From Nitrospira sp. (GTDB lineage Bacteria > Nitrospirota > Nitrospiria > Nitrospirales > Nitrospiraceae), in the NCBI GenBank assembly GCA_029881435.1, contig JAOUMR010000007.1, forward strand, positions 1-64,000: a stretch of DNA of 64,000 bases, given 5' to 3'. The position numbers and the translations under genes were made by a program. Shown here piece by piece: positions 52,850 through 61,873 of this stretch (its first letter is position 1; the number at the start of each line of letters is the position of its first letter). Below the pieces are notes generated by a model. That model ran no database searches and was not told the DNA's origin. It saw only the letters and a list, made by a program, of their open reading frames with translations.

Positions 52850-53584
52850 TTAGGGCTGTTCACAGCCCATTTCGTACATCCAGCAAGGGCCGAGCAAAGA
52901 AACCGACGGCTCGAGGGATTCGAGTTTCGACAGATCAATAACCAACTCATCCTTAGCATTCGCCATGATGACGTCGAGCAGGCTGCTTTTCGTGGGAACG
53001 ACGGCCTCCGTGGGTTGGAATCGCAAATGAAAACCCTTCGCGGCGGTTGGCCGCATGGGATATCGTCGATCATAGATCATCCCATAGGCTGGAATGCCAT
53101 AAATGATCCGCCAGTTACCCAGCAACATATGCAATTTCGTCCCATGAATATATAGTCCACCCGTCGTGATAATTCGCCTTGCGAATGTCTGCGGTTCGCT
53201 CAGATAAAAAGTAACGCGTTCGTTGTATTTCGCCTCCCCAAGCGCCTCTGCGATTCGCGTCGACAGCAGCGTCAATTCTTCCTCCGTGAATGTTGGAACG
53301 AGTGGCGACTCTCCTCGCATCCACCGTTTTAGGGCAATCCAATGCTCTTGCACCATCAATCCTGACAGGATCTTCCTTAATTGTTCAGGCTCGATGAACA
53401 AGGGGTGTGCGTGATGGCTTGGCGACCATTCCGCCAGCACCTCTGGGTCTTCTTCCAACCGAACGAAATTCACCGGATCCTCATAGATGACTCTCGATGG
53501 CACATGGGGCACGGCACAGCCGACCAATACGAGGAGACAGCTCACCAGGCCTGCTGAAATCAGCCGTATACAGCTCACATCCAT
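52850..53584 (-). CDS. Hypothetical lipoprotein
   Basis: A 244-residue protein with a lipoprotein signal (CLLVLVGC, acceptor Cys at about residue 23). The mature part has a helical region, a beta-rich segment (ARRIITTGGLYIHGTKLHML; YGIPAYGMIYDRRYPMRPT), and a C-terminus with two further Cys (GPCWMYEMGCEQP) that could form a disulfide. I do not recognise a family. It starts 12 nt after the cyclophilin stop and is the last gene of the radA-led run. Confidence 0.75.
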   Translation of the reverse strand: MDVSCIRLISAGLVSCLLVLVGCAVPHVPSRVIYEDPVNFVRLEEDPEVLAEWSPSHHAHPLFIEPEQLRKILSGLMVQEHWIALKRWMRGESPLVPTFTEEELTLLSTRIAEALGEAKYNERVTFYLSEPQTFARRIITTGGLYIHGTKLHMLLGNWRIIYGIPAYGMIYDRRYPMRPTAAKGFHLRFQPTEAVVPTKSSLLDVIMANAKDELVIDLSKLESLEPSVSLLGPCWMYEMGCEQP

Positions 53585-53596
53585 GATCGCCAGGAC

Positions 53597-54109
53597 CTAG
53601 GTTCCGCTGATGGTAACTGTCATCTCGGCACGCTCCAACGGATTGTCTCTCCCATCCCGTTTCATACCCACGATCTTGTCGGCCACGTCGATGCCGCTCT
53701 CAACTTCTCCAAAGACCGTATATTGCCAATCGAGGAAATTGGCATCCGAGACACAGATAAAGAACTGCGACCCGGCGCTATCAGGGTCGTTTGCTCTGGC
53801 CATCGACACGATACCGCGCTTGTGCGGTGTACTATTAAACTCGGCCTTTACCTTATATCCAGGTCCACCCATCCCATGTGAGGAGCGATCGGATGCCTTG
53901 CTGTTGGGATCGCCCCCCTGAATCATAAACCCAGGGATGACACGGTGAAATGTCGTTCCATTATAAAACCCTTCTTGAGAAAGCTTGATAAAGTTCTTGA
54001 CGTGACCTGGTGCCAGATCGGGAAAGAATTTAAGTACAATCTCTCCAATTGGTTGTCCCTTTGTAGTGATTGCAATTGTCGCCCGTGTGGTATTCGCAAC
54101 ATCGCTCAT
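53597..54109 (-). CDS. Cyclophilin-type peptidyl-prolyl isomerase
   Basis: A 170-residue single-domain cyclophilin: FIKLSQEGFYNGTTFHRVIP, GFMIQGGDPNSK and GSQFFICVSDANFLDWQYTVFG. There is no signal peptide, so it is cytoplasmic. It follows the BNR gene by 20 nt on the same strand. Confidence 0.94.
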   Translation of the reverse strand: MSDVANTTRATIAITTKGQPIGEIVLKFFPDLAPGHVKNFIKLSQEGFYNGTTFHRVIPGFMIQGGDPNSKASDRSSHGMGGPGYKVKAEFNSTPHKRGIVSMARANDPDSAGSQFFICVSDANFLDWQYTVFGEVESGIDVADKIVGMKRDGRDNPLERAEMTVTISGT

Positions 54110-54129
54110 GCGGTTCGTCCTTTCTATAA

Positions 54130-55233
54130 TTAGCGAAAGAGAAATGGGGGCGGCGCCATCTCAGCCTCCAATCCTTGATTCACAGCGATCCACGAAAGAC
54201 CGTCATCGCTGCGAAATACTCCTGAACTCGTTCCTGCATAAAGCCCTCTGTCTCCCCATCCAATCAGCACCTGAATTGAAAGGTTGGTGAGACCTTTGTT
54301 GAGGGGGATCCACTGTTTCCCCTTATCCACCGTCATAAAAATCCCATGACCTGTGGCGACAACCAGTCCATGGTCGCTCAGCACAATACCCCGGATCGAA
54401 TCATTCGGAAGGGCTCGACTGATTGAACGCCACGTCAGCCCTCCATCCACACTGCGAAACACCCCACCATCGAATGTCCCTGCCAAAATGCTCTGATCCT
54501 GATCAATGACCAGCACACGGATAAAGTTCTCGATCATGCCTTCATGATCCTTCAACCCATGCCGAACACGAACCCATCCGGATGAACGAGGGATCAGCCG
54601 AAAAATCCCTTTGCCCGAGGTCCCGGCGAACAATGTCCCATCTGTTGAGCGTGCCAGTGAATGGACAAGAATATCATCAAGCCCAGTTGTCACGGGTACC
54701 CAGCGATCATCGGTCTCGCGTAGGCGATACACGCCATCGCCGGTACCAGCATAGAGTTCGTGATCGACCACCAAAAGTGCTTTGACTTCCAGCCGTTTGA
54801 GGCCCCCATTCACAGACTGCCATGTCTTCCCCTCGTCACGAGATCGGAACACCCCTCCACGAAACGTTCCGGCATACACGATTCCGCTTTTCGTGATCGC
54901 CAGACTCAGAATAAAGGGATCGGTGATCCCAGCTCCCACTCGGTTCCACGTTGCTCCGCGATCCATGGTCTGAAAAACTCCATGCCCAAACGACCCTGCG
55001 TAGATGACACCGTTTTCACTGATCGTGAGTGCCTGTACACTTGCCGCCGACTGTTCGGGAGGCCACGCTGTCGGTGGAGCATCGGAGATCACTTGAGGTC
55101 GGGGTGCTACCGGTGCGGTTGTCGATAGTAACTCCTCTCCATCGGCCAGTCCGAGAAACCCTCCACCCCACAACAACAGCAGCATCAGTCCGGTCGCTCG
55201 CATGGGGGTAATCAGGATGGCCTGGAGCCTCAT
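54130..55233 (-). CDS. Exported BNR/sortilin-type beta-propeller protein
   Basis: A 367-residue protein with a signal peptide (TGLMLLLLWGGGFLGLADG) and about seven BNR-type repeats, e.g. GVFQTMDRGATWNRVGAG, GVFRSRDEGKTWQSVNGG, GVFRSVDGGLTWRSISRA. The Asp boxes (S-x-D-x-G-x-T-W) are clear. It overlaps the tatC stop by 4 nt (ATGA), so it is coupled to the Tat translocase gene; the signal peptide is Sec-like with no twin arginine. The function is unknown. Confidence 0.87.
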   Translation of the reverse strand: MRLQAILITPMRATGLMLLLLWGGGFLGLADGEELLSTTAPVAPRPQVISDAPPTAWPPEQSAASVQALTISENGVIYAGSFGHGVFQTMDRGATWNRVGAGITDPFILSLAITKSGIVYAGTFRGGVFRSRDEGKTWQSVNGGLKRLEVKALLVVDHELYAGTGDGVYRLRETDDRWVPVTTGLDDILVHSLARSTDGTLFAGTSGKGIFRLIPRSSGWVRVRHGLKDHEGMIENFIRVLVIDQDQSILAGTFDGGVFRSVDGGLTWRSISRALPNDSIRGIVLSDHGLVVATGHGIFMTVDKGKQWIPLNKGLTNLSIQVLIGWGDRGLYAGTSSGVFRSDDGLSWIAVNQGLEAEMAPPPFLFR

Positions 55234-56006
55234 CGCATCCGTGTTCCTGCCGTCTTGAACGGCAAGTCAGGGTCAGTCGGTAAATCCATCCCAGCTCGGT
55301 CTTGATTTTTTCCAAACAAGCGAGCGCCGATGATCCCGAACTCATATAGCACCATCAAAGGAACTGCCATCAGCAGCATGGTGAAGAGCGTCGCATCAGG
55401 CGTCACAACGGCGGACACGATGAGACACAAGAGGATGGCATGTTTTCGGTACCGTGCGAACATCTGAGCTGATGCCGCACCAATTATCGCCGCAAGCGTC
55501 ATCGCCAACGGTAGTTCGAATGCACAACCGAAGATAAGCAAGAACTTCACGTTGAAATCAATATAGAGCCCCACGCCCAGCTGCGGAGTGATATCGCGAT
55601 CGAGCCCGAAGCTCACGAACCAGTCGATCACCAGTGGAAGAATCACCACATTACAGAACACCATTCCCAACCCAAACAACCCTCCAGCCAAGAGAAACAG
55701 TGGAATCGCCCAGCGCTGTTCTTTCGGTAACAAAGCGGGCTCGATGAATTTCCAGCACTGATAGAAAATGACCGGCAAGCTCAGGATAAAAGCCGCCAAC
55801 AACGATACCTTGATCGAGGCAAACAACGCCTCCGTCGGTCCATAGAACGCCAATTGGTTCTCAAACGGACGATTCAGCCATGCAACCATTTCAGCAGAAA
55901 ATGAGAAGGTAAGAATAAGGAGGCCTAAAATGGTCGCCCCGATCACAAGCAATCGGCGCTTGACGCTCTGGATGTGGGCAGCAAGTGGATGGATGATTTG
56001 TTCCAT
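55230..56006 (-). CDS. tatC: Twin-arginine translocase subunit TatC
   Basis: A 258-residue protein with six transmembrane helices. Conserved parts are FYQCWKFIEPALLPKEQRWA (with the Glu of the second signal-binding loop) and VSAVVTPDATLFTMLLMAVP. At the N-terminus the usual HLxELRxRL reads HIQSVKRRLL: the Glu and first Arg used in twin-arginine binding in E. coli are Ser and Lys. No tatA/tatB is nearby. It is followed by the coupled BNR gene. Confidence 0.93.
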   Translation of the reverse strand: MEQIIHPLAAHIQSVKRRLLVIGATILGLLILTFSFSAEMVAWLNRPFENQLAFYGPTEALFASIKVSLLAAFILSLPVIFYQCWKFIEPALLPKEQRWAIPLFLLAGGLFGLGMVFCNVVILPLVIDWFVSFGLDRDITPQLGVGLYIDFNVKFLLIFGCAFELPLAMTLAAIIGAASAQMFARYRKHAILLCLIVSAVVTPDATLFTMLLMAVPLMVLYEFGIIGARLFGKNQDRAGMDLPTDPDLPFKTAGTRMR

Positions 56007-56071
56007 AGCGGTGCCATCAGCCGGCAGGCCGGTTCCGGCCTCATGATGTTCTATCGTGCTGGGTCCAATCG

Positions 56072-56290
56072 TTAGTCGCGATGTATTCGAACAAACTCCG
56101 CAAGCTTGTCTTTCGTGGCTAGCTTCTCTTTCTGGATCCGTTTTTTCTCGATCTCTTCGTTCGGCGTCAGGACATGGCGCTTCTGTAGCTCGTTCAGCTC
56201 AAGATCCAGGCGATGGTGAGATTCTTCTAGGTCGCGAAATTCGGTGTTGGTGCGGCGAAGCTGTTCGACAATTGCATTTTCCGTCAACAT
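56072..56290 (-). CDS. DUF465 (YdcH-family) protein
   Basis: A 72-residue helical-hairpin protein: RTNTEFRDLEESHHRLDLEL, then KRHVLTPNEEIEKKRIQKEK. This is the DUF465 pattern, a short antiparallel coiled coil of unknown role. It lies 14 nt after rimI and 65 nt before tatC. Confidence 0.9.
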   Translation of the reverse strand: MLTENAIVEQLRRTNTEFRDLEESHHRLDLELNELQKRHVLTPNEEIEKKRIQKEKLATKDKLAEFVRIHRD

Positions 56291-56304
56291 ACGACACCTC
56301 CTGG

Positions 56305-56868
56305 TTAGAGTGAGTCTGTCGAGGTTGATTCACCTCCTGTACGACACGTACGGACCTGCAGCTGGCCGCTCGGCATCACAAGCGGATTTAGTTCCATAAG
56401 CACGGCATCTTCAACTGGATTGGTGTAATACTGAGGGCGCTGCCCGACCTGAACAAACCCCATCTGCGTATACAGTGAACGCGCTGGCGTGTTCGAAGCC
56501 CTAACTTCGAGCACTGCCCGAGTAGCTGTCTGATCGAGTGCGAAGCGGAATGCATCCCGTGCAAGGGATCTTCCAATTCCTTGCCTGCGCAGTGACTCTC
56601 GCACAGCCAGATTCATCAGGCGCAGCTCTTCAAACACGATCCAGAAGCAATGATACCCAACAATCGAGGACTTTGCCCCTACCGCCGACTGCCCTTTCTG
56701 CGTCGCAACGAGAAAATGAGCAAACTGGTTGCCCATCAATTCCGTTTCAAGCATTTTGCGCGTCCAGGGGGACGAGAAGCAAGCTTCTTCCAACAAGAGG
56801 ATATCCGGCAACATCTCCGGTGTGGCCGGAACTATCTGAAACTCTGAAATTGCGTTCTCGTTGCTCAT
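56305..56868 (-). CDS. rimI: Ribosomal-protein-alanine N-acetyltransferase RimI-like
   Basis: A 187-residue GNAT acetyltransferase: FSSPWTRKMLETEL, NLAVRESLRRQGIGRSLARD (acetyl-CoA loop RRQGIG) and LEVRASNTPARSLYTQMGFV. It is longer than E. coli RimI through tails at both ends. It is encoded 14 nt after tsaB, the usual neighbourhood of RimI. Confidence 0.9.
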   Translation of the reverse strand: MSNENAISEFQIVPATPEMLPDILLLEEACFSSPWTRKMLETELMGNQFAHFLVATQKGQSAVGAKSSIVGYHCFWIVFEELRLMNLAVRESLRRQGIGRSLARDAFRFALDQTATRAVLEVRASNTPARSLYTQMGFVQVGQRPQYYTNPVEDAVLMELNPLVMPSGQLQVRTCRTGGESTSTDSL

Positions 56869-56882
56869 CCGCTCTGTAGGTT

Positions 56883-57656
56883 CTAGCGCCGCCGACTGCG
56901 AGCCAGTCGCGCAGCAACTGTTTTCTCGACCCTCTTCTGACGTCGCGCTACCGGTGAGATACCTCCGGACCGTTCGTACTGGATGTCCGCTTGCGCACGT
57001 TGCACATACAACGGAGCGATACCGCCTCCGGCAATCTCGCCTCGTCGTATTCGCTCCATTCCAATGCGAGCCACATGAATCGCCGAAGGTCTGAAGGCAT
57101 GACCCGGCCCGACCGTAACCGTGATGGACTCCGGCAATGCCGCTCGAATCTCAGCTTCCATCGATGACCATCCAGGTCCGAACATGACGGTGTGTTCGGT
57201 CAGGCTCTGCGCGAGCACTCTGGGGGTACCGACCTGTTCGCTCAACATGCGATCCCATCGTGCCTCCCCCATCCACCTGAACAAGGCCCAATAGACCTCA
57301 TCTCGACGACTCTCTAATACGGGACAGAGAAGACGAGACTCCCCTTGAACACTCCTCGCCATCGCTTCCAACGTAGGAACCAGGGCAAGAGGAACGCCGC
57401 TCGCTGCCCGCAGACCCAGGCAGGTCGCAAGACCGACACGGATACCCGTGAACGAACCAGGCCCGGCTGAACAGCAGAGGCCATCGAGCTCACTGAGTCG
57501 TACCTTAGATTTGGTGAGCAGTTGATCAATGGCCGGCACCAACAGCGACCCATGGGCGCCGCCTGCCTCTTGATCATGCGTGGCCAACACATGATCCTCG
57601 TCGAGGAGTGCAACACTCTGCAATGCGGTGGCCGTTTCAACTGCGAGAATTTTCAT
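56883..57656 (-). CDS. tsaB: tRNA threonylcarbamoyladenosine complex subunit TsaB
   Basis: A 257-residue TsaD paralogue lacking the metal site: MKILAVETATALQSVALL, HGSLLVPAIDQLL, CSAGPGSFTGIRVGLATCLG. It activates TsaD, encoded at 45518-46621. It starts 6 nt after the LolB-like gene, with rimI 14 nt downstream. Confidence 0.94.
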   Translation of the reverse strand: MKILAVETATALQSVALLDEDHVLATHDQEAGGAHGSLLVPAIDQLLTKSKVRLSELDGLCCSAGPGSFTGIRVGLATCLGLRAASGVPLALVPTLEAMARSVQGESRLLCPVLESRRDEVYWALFRWMGEARWDRMLSEQVGTPRVLAQSLTEHTVMFGPGWSSMEAEIRAALPESITVTVGPGHAFRPSAIHVARIGMERIRRGEIAGGGIAPLYVQRAQADIQYERSGGISPVARRQKRVEKTVAARLARSRRR

Positions 57657-57662
57657 GATGAA

Positions 57663-58520
57663 TTAAGAAACCTGCCCCAAGTCCTCTGCTTTGATCGTTT
57701 GGTTATGCTGTAGCTCATGGAACATCACGTGAATCGTGCCTTTCCCATGACCGTCTTCTAGAGAAATCTTGAACGGACGTACCATCGGACGGTTCTGATC
57801 GACGATTGTTTGCGCTGGAACAATGCTGCCATCTTTCAGCGATCTAAAATCGTCGTACTGAATTCTCGCTTCCACCTCACCGTTCGACCCCAATCGATCT
57901 TCTTGCACAACCAATAATCGGTGATCAAACCAGAGGCGGCGGATGAGCCGACGCGATGAACCAGCCCCACCGCTGACGGACGTATATACCTCAAGACGAT
58001 ATCGATCCCGCTCTTCCACGACTTTTACCGTCTCTTCCTTACTAATCGAACTCGTCCCAAGAACACCACCGACCGCCCAGGCGCTCAGCTCCGAGAATCG
58101 AGCGAGTGTCCCCAACTCCTTCATGTCCGATTGGCGACCGGTATAGACTTTTCCTTCCAGCGGAAGGCGGAGTGTATACCAATCATCGGCTTGTACGAAT
58201 TCAAACAACTCGCTTCCGAAAGGTGTAAAACCTCGAAGCCGTAATGCATTGGGTCGACGGTAATGGACGGTCCCTTCCACCCGTGTTGCGATGGGCAGAA
58301 GCCCACCTCTCACTTTGGCGGTGAACAATCCTTTCATGGAATAAATCGCGGCATCTCGCTGCCGTAACAGCGTCGTGAGCTCCTCAGCCGTCACCCGTTT
58401 CAGCGGCGGGCCTTCTTGAGGAACAACGAGCGTACAGCCGGCAAATACTATCCCCGCTAACACGAGGATGACAAACGAGCCACCTACGCATCTCATGATT
58501 GTGGATGTGGCATGCGTCAT
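57663..58520 (-). CDS. LolB/DUF4292-like outer-membrane lipoprotein
   Basis: About 285 residues with a lipoprotein signal (ILVLAGIVFAGC) and a mature LolB-like beta-sandwich: AAIYSMKGLFTAKVRGG, VEGTVHYRRPNALRLRGFTP, FGSELFEFVQADDWYTL, and the final VEARIQYDDFRSLKDGSIVP. Such proteins receive or carry lipoproteins at the outer membrane; LolB itself is shorter. The start is uncertain (ATG 58520 or 58496); the frame is open back into radA. Confidence 0.78.
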   Translation of the reverse strand: MTHATSTIMRCVGGSFVILVLAGIVFAGCTLVVPQEGPPLKRVTAEELTTLLRQRDAAIYSMKGLFTAKVRGGLLPIATRVEGTVHYRRPNALRLRGFTPFGSELFEFVQADDWYTLRLPLEGKVYTGRQSDMKELGTLARFSELSAWAVGGVLGTSSISKEETVKVVEERDRYRLEVYTSVSGGAGSSRRLIRRLWFDHRLLVVQEDRLGSNGEVEARIQYDDFRSLKDGSIVPAQTIVDQNRPMVRPFKISLEDGHGKGTIHVMFHELQHNQTIKAEDLGQVS

Positions 58521-58533
58521 TCCACTTGGATGG

Positions 58534-59895
58534 CTAAGCCAACACAATATCAAGTGCCTCTCTGACTTCTTGAATGCCGATCAGTTCCATCCCATCAATA
58601 GGATCCAGTTTGGCCAGATTCCGTTCAGGCATCATGCAACGTTTAAATCCCATCTTGGCTGCCTCGCGAATCCGTGACTCGGCTTGGCTTACGGCGCGCA
58701 CTTCCCCGCCTAAACCGACCTCTCCTAATACGAGCATCCCCGGTTCAACAGGCACCTCCCGCAAACTTGACGTGACGGCCGCGACAATGCCGAGATCAAT
58801 CGCCGGTTCGTCGATGTGCATCCCTCCGACGATATTCACATAAACATCCTGTCCAGAAAGATGAAACCCCAACCGCTTTTCCATGACCGCGAGTAGCAGC
58901 GACACTCGATTCAGTTCCACCCCGTTCGCCATCCGTTTGGGCATGGCATAGCTGGTTGAAGAAACCAGCGCTTGGAGCTCGACGAGAATCGGCCTCGTGC
59001 CTTCGAGACTCGACACGACCACCGATCCGGTACTCCGCTGTGGACGTTCGGCCAAGAACAACTCAGAGGGATTGCTCACCTCTTCGAGGCCACCATCTTT
59101 CATTTCGAACACCCCAATCTCGTTCGTCGATCCAAACCGATTCTTGACCGCGCGAAGAATTCGATAGCTGTGTCCCTTATCTCCTTCAAAGTACAGCACC
59201 GTGTCGACGATATGCTCCAGCAACCGAGGTCCGGCAATGGCCCCTTCTTTTGTGACATGCCCAATGATGAAGACCGGAACTCCCGCCCGCTTGGCGAACC
59301 ACATCAGTTGTCCGGCCACCTCCTGTACCTGGCTGATACTGCCTGGCGCGGAGGTGATCTGCTCTGTGTACACCGTTTGAATCGAATCGACTACCACGGC
59401 GGCCGGCTGTATTTCCTGCACCGCTTTCAGAATCTGTTCCAGAGACGTTTCTGCCAGAATCAGCAAATGCGGATGTTCGATGCCCAGTCGTTGCCCACGC
59501 ATCTTGATCTGCCGGGGTGACTCTTCGCCTGACACGTACAAAACCGGCTCATCCTTTGAAGCCAACCTCGGCAGCGCCTGCAGGAGAAGTGTCGTCTTGC
59601 CGATCCCAGGATCGCCTCCTATCAAAATCACCGAACCCGGAATCACACCACCCCCTAACACCCGATCAAATTCCCCAATGCGGGTCAGTCGACGATCCTC
59701 ACCTACCACTTCGATCTCGGCAATGGGCGTCGCCTTGGCCTGGGCCGTTTTCATCGCCGCAGGACGGCCCTTGCCGGTCGCGACTTGTCGTTCTTCTTTC
59801 ATCGTATTCCAACCGCCGCAGTCAGGGCAGCGACCGAGCCACCGTGGGGATTGGTGCCCACAGGCTTGGCAGGAAAAGACAACCTTGGATTTCAA
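58534..59895 (-). CDS. radA: DNA repair protein RadA
   Basis: A 453-residue RadA/Sms: zinc finger CQACGHQSPRWLGRCPDC, RecA-like ATPase with GGDPGIGKTTLLLQ, the RadA signature KNRFGSTNEIGVFEM, and a Lon-like C-terminal domain (VNIVGGMHIDEPAIDLGIVA). It promotes branch migration in recombination. First gene of a co-oriented run reaching 52850. Confidence 0.96.
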   Translation of the reverse strand: MKSKVVFSCQACGHQSPRWLGRCPDCGGWNTMKEERQVATGKGRPAAMKTAQAKATPIAEIEVVGEDRRLTRIGEFDRVLGGGVIPGSVILIGGDPGIGKTTLLLQALPRLASKDEPVLYVSGEESPRQIKMRGQRLGIEHPHLLILAETSLEQILKAVQEIQPAAVVVDSIQTVYTEQITSAPGSISQVQEVAGQLMWFAKRAGVPVFIIGHVTKEGAIAGPRLLEHIVDTVLYFEGDKGHSYRILRAVKNRFGSTNEIGVFEMKDGGLEEVSNPSELFLAERPQRSTGSVVVSSLEGTRPILVELQALVSSTSYAMPKRMANGVELNRVSLLLAVMEKRLGFHLSGQDVYVNIVGGMHIDEPAIDLGIVAAVTSSLREVPVEPGMLVLGEVGLGGEVRAVSQAESRIREAAKMGFKRCMMPERNLAKLDPIDGMELIGIQEVREALDIVLA

Positions 59896-60067
59896 CGAAT
59901 TGTCCTCACAAAGAAAGGAAAACGACTGCGCTATCTTAATGGATGTCCAGAGGGAATAAAAGGACCGGGGACGCGATGAAACCGCAATGTCTCCGATGTG
60001 GCCTTAAGAATCCCTTAACGGAACCCGATAGTGTTCGTAGAGGAGTCGACTGAGCCTCCTGATTCTT

Positions 60068-61288
60068 ATGAAAAAACAGATCAGAATCGACGAATTGCAG
60101 CTAGGCATGTTGGTCGAACAACTCGATCGGTCATGGCTGAGCACGCCATTTTTTCGACACAAAATGACAATCACCTCGCTCCAACAAATTGCCCAGCTGA
60201 AAGCCAGTGGCGTGCAGACACTGACGGTAAGTTTCGATCCAGCTGAGGTCGGAGAAGTATCCGTGCTGGAACAACCATGCACCGATGCTTCAGAAAGATC
60301 GGCATCGGAAGAAGCGGAATTGGGATCGCCGCTTATCACGTTTGAGGAGGAACTTCCCGAAGCCAGGCGGATCTATCAAGCTGCCAAGACGATCGTGCAG
60401 AACGCGATGCACGACACGCGGCTTGGGCGAGCCCTCAATGTCGAGGCGGTGAATTCGGTCGTGTCTGAGATGACTGAAAGTGTCCTTCGAAATCCGGACG
60501 CCTTGTCCAGCTTGTCGAGACTCAAGCGGTTCGACGAATACACCTTTTACCACTCGGTGAATACGTCACTCTTGGCCATGTCGTTGGGGAGGAGCCTCGG
60601 GTTCGACCGATCGATGTTGCATTTCGCCGGCGTCGGCACGCTGCTGCACGATATCGGCAAGATGAAGGTGCCTCTCGAAATACTGAACAAGCCCGGCCGC
60701 TTCGAGGCCCATGAAATGGAGATCATGAAACAGCATGTCCTCAGGGGAGTCGAGGTTCTGGCCAGTACAACCGGTTTGGGAGATTCCTACGTGCAGCCCG
60801 CGCTCGAGCACCACGAACGCGTGAATGGAGATGGATATCCACACAAGCGCGCGAAACAAGACATCAGTCAGTACGGCTTGATCACCGCCATCGTCGATAT
60901 CTATGACGCGATGACGAGCGATCGCTGCTACCACAAGGGGGAGCCGGCTCATCAAGCCCTCCAGCTCCTCTATCGTCTCTCACTCGAGGGCCACCTCGAT
61001 TCAACTCTCGTCCAACGATTTATCCAGGTCGTGGGAGTCTACCCCGTCGGATCGGTCGTGGAGTTGAGTACCGGAGAGATAGCCATCGTGAAACAGGTGA
61101 ACCATCATGCGCCGCTGTTGCCGGTGGTGCTCCTCGTAAAAGGCGCAGGGAATACCTTGCTCCTACGTCCGCAGGAATACGATCTCTCGTTACAAGAAGA
61201 CACATCACATCGGACCATTACGGCCATCATGACCCCTCACCAAACAGGTCTCGATCCCGCCAATTATCTGGACAAGAAAGCGGCGTAG
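60068..61288 (+). CDS. DUF3391/HD-GYP cyclic-di-GMP phosphodiesterase
   Basis: A 406-residue protein with the same N-terminal DUF3391 as the protein at 31327 (RIDELQLGMLVEQLDRSWLS) and a complete HD-GYP active site: HDIGK at 194-198, HHERVNGDGYP at 248-258, and IVDIYDAMTSDR. It should hydrolyse cyclic-di-GMP. Cytoplasmic, with no membrane span, and apparently monocistronic; divergent from radA. Confidence 0.93.
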   Translation: MKKQIRIDELQLGMLVEQLDRSWLSTPFFRHKMTITSLQQIAQLKASGVQTLTVSFDPAEVGEVSVLEQPCTDASERSASEEAELGSPLITFEEELPEARRIYQAAKTIVQNAMHDTRLGRALNVEAVNSVVSEMTESVLRNPDALSSLSRLKRFDEYTFYHSVNTSLLAMSLGRSLGFDRSMLHFAGVGTLLHDIGKMKVPLEILNKPGRFEAHEMEIMKQHVLRGVEVLASTTGLGDSYVQPALEHHERVNGDGYPHKRAKQDISQYGLITAIVDIYDAMTSDRCYHKGEPAHQALQLLYRLSLEGHLDSTLVQRFIQVVGVYPVGSVVELSTGEIAIVKQVNHHAPLLPVVLLVKGAGNTLLLRPQEYDLSLQEDTSHRTITAIMTPHQTGLDPANYLDKKAA

Positions 61289-61583
61289 CGCCCTCATCAA
61301 AGGAACACATTCGTCAATCTAACCAGGCAGCTATCGCAGCACTCCTCGATCTCTCGTTCGAGATATCACCCGTATAAATGACTGTTGGCTTGTCGTCTCG
61401 ATCTCTCAAACCGACAAAACATTGACAAGTCCAACTCTCGTACACCGTCAATTTACTGAACACTCTTGGCTCCATGCACCTCCATACCTCTCAAATCATA
61501 GCATTACTAACATGTGACGATTAGGCGCAGCTCATGCTTGAACTCATTGTCAACTGTGTACGTAATCACCCGAGGAGGGATCA

Positions 61584-61757
61584 ATGGACTGTCCGAATTG
61601 TAAAGGCATGATGATGTTGGAGCGGTTCTCGGACTTCTTTCTTGTCTTATACGCCTGGAAATGCATCAATTGTGGAGCCATTATTGATCGCACGATTTCA
61701 AATAATCGCCGAAAGAGTCTGGCTGCTCAAAAATCCCAGACTGTTGGCGCGCGCTAA
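61584..61757 (+). CDS. 57-residue zinc-ribbon protein
   Basis: Short ORF with GAGGAGGGA just before the ATG at 61584. The product has CPNC at residues 3-6 and CINC about 25 residues later, separated by MMMLERFSDFFLVLYAWK, then a basic tail (ISNNRRKSLAAQKSQ). The four cysteines make a rubredoxin/zinc-ribbon knuckle. The 295-nt gap upstream (61289-61583) shows no other gene. Its stop overlaps that of a convergent small ORF. Function unknown. Confidence 0.72.
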   Translation: MDCPNCKGMMMLERFSDFFLVLYAWKCINCGAIIDRTISNNRRKSLAAQKSQTVGAR

Positions 61758-61864
61758 ACCGAGAACGTGGCAGCTACGGCGATAGCGACAAGGTAGTAGA
61801 TCAGCCACGCCATGGCCACATGCTGATCGGCTTTCTCAGTAGCGCCACTGAGGCGTTGGAACAC
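61754..61864 (-). CDS. Possible 36-residue tail-anchored peptide
   Basis: ORF from a GTG at 61864, 9 nt after the stop of the exported-protein gene, ending at TAG 61756-61754 inside the convergent zinc-ribbon stop. The last 20 residues form a membrane helix (MAWLIYYLVAIAVAATFSV). The ribosome site is poor, so this is tentative. Confidence 0.35.
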   Translation of the reverse strand: MFQRLSGATEKADQHVAMAWLIYYLVAIAVAATFSV

Positions 61865-61873
61865 CTTTGCCGG

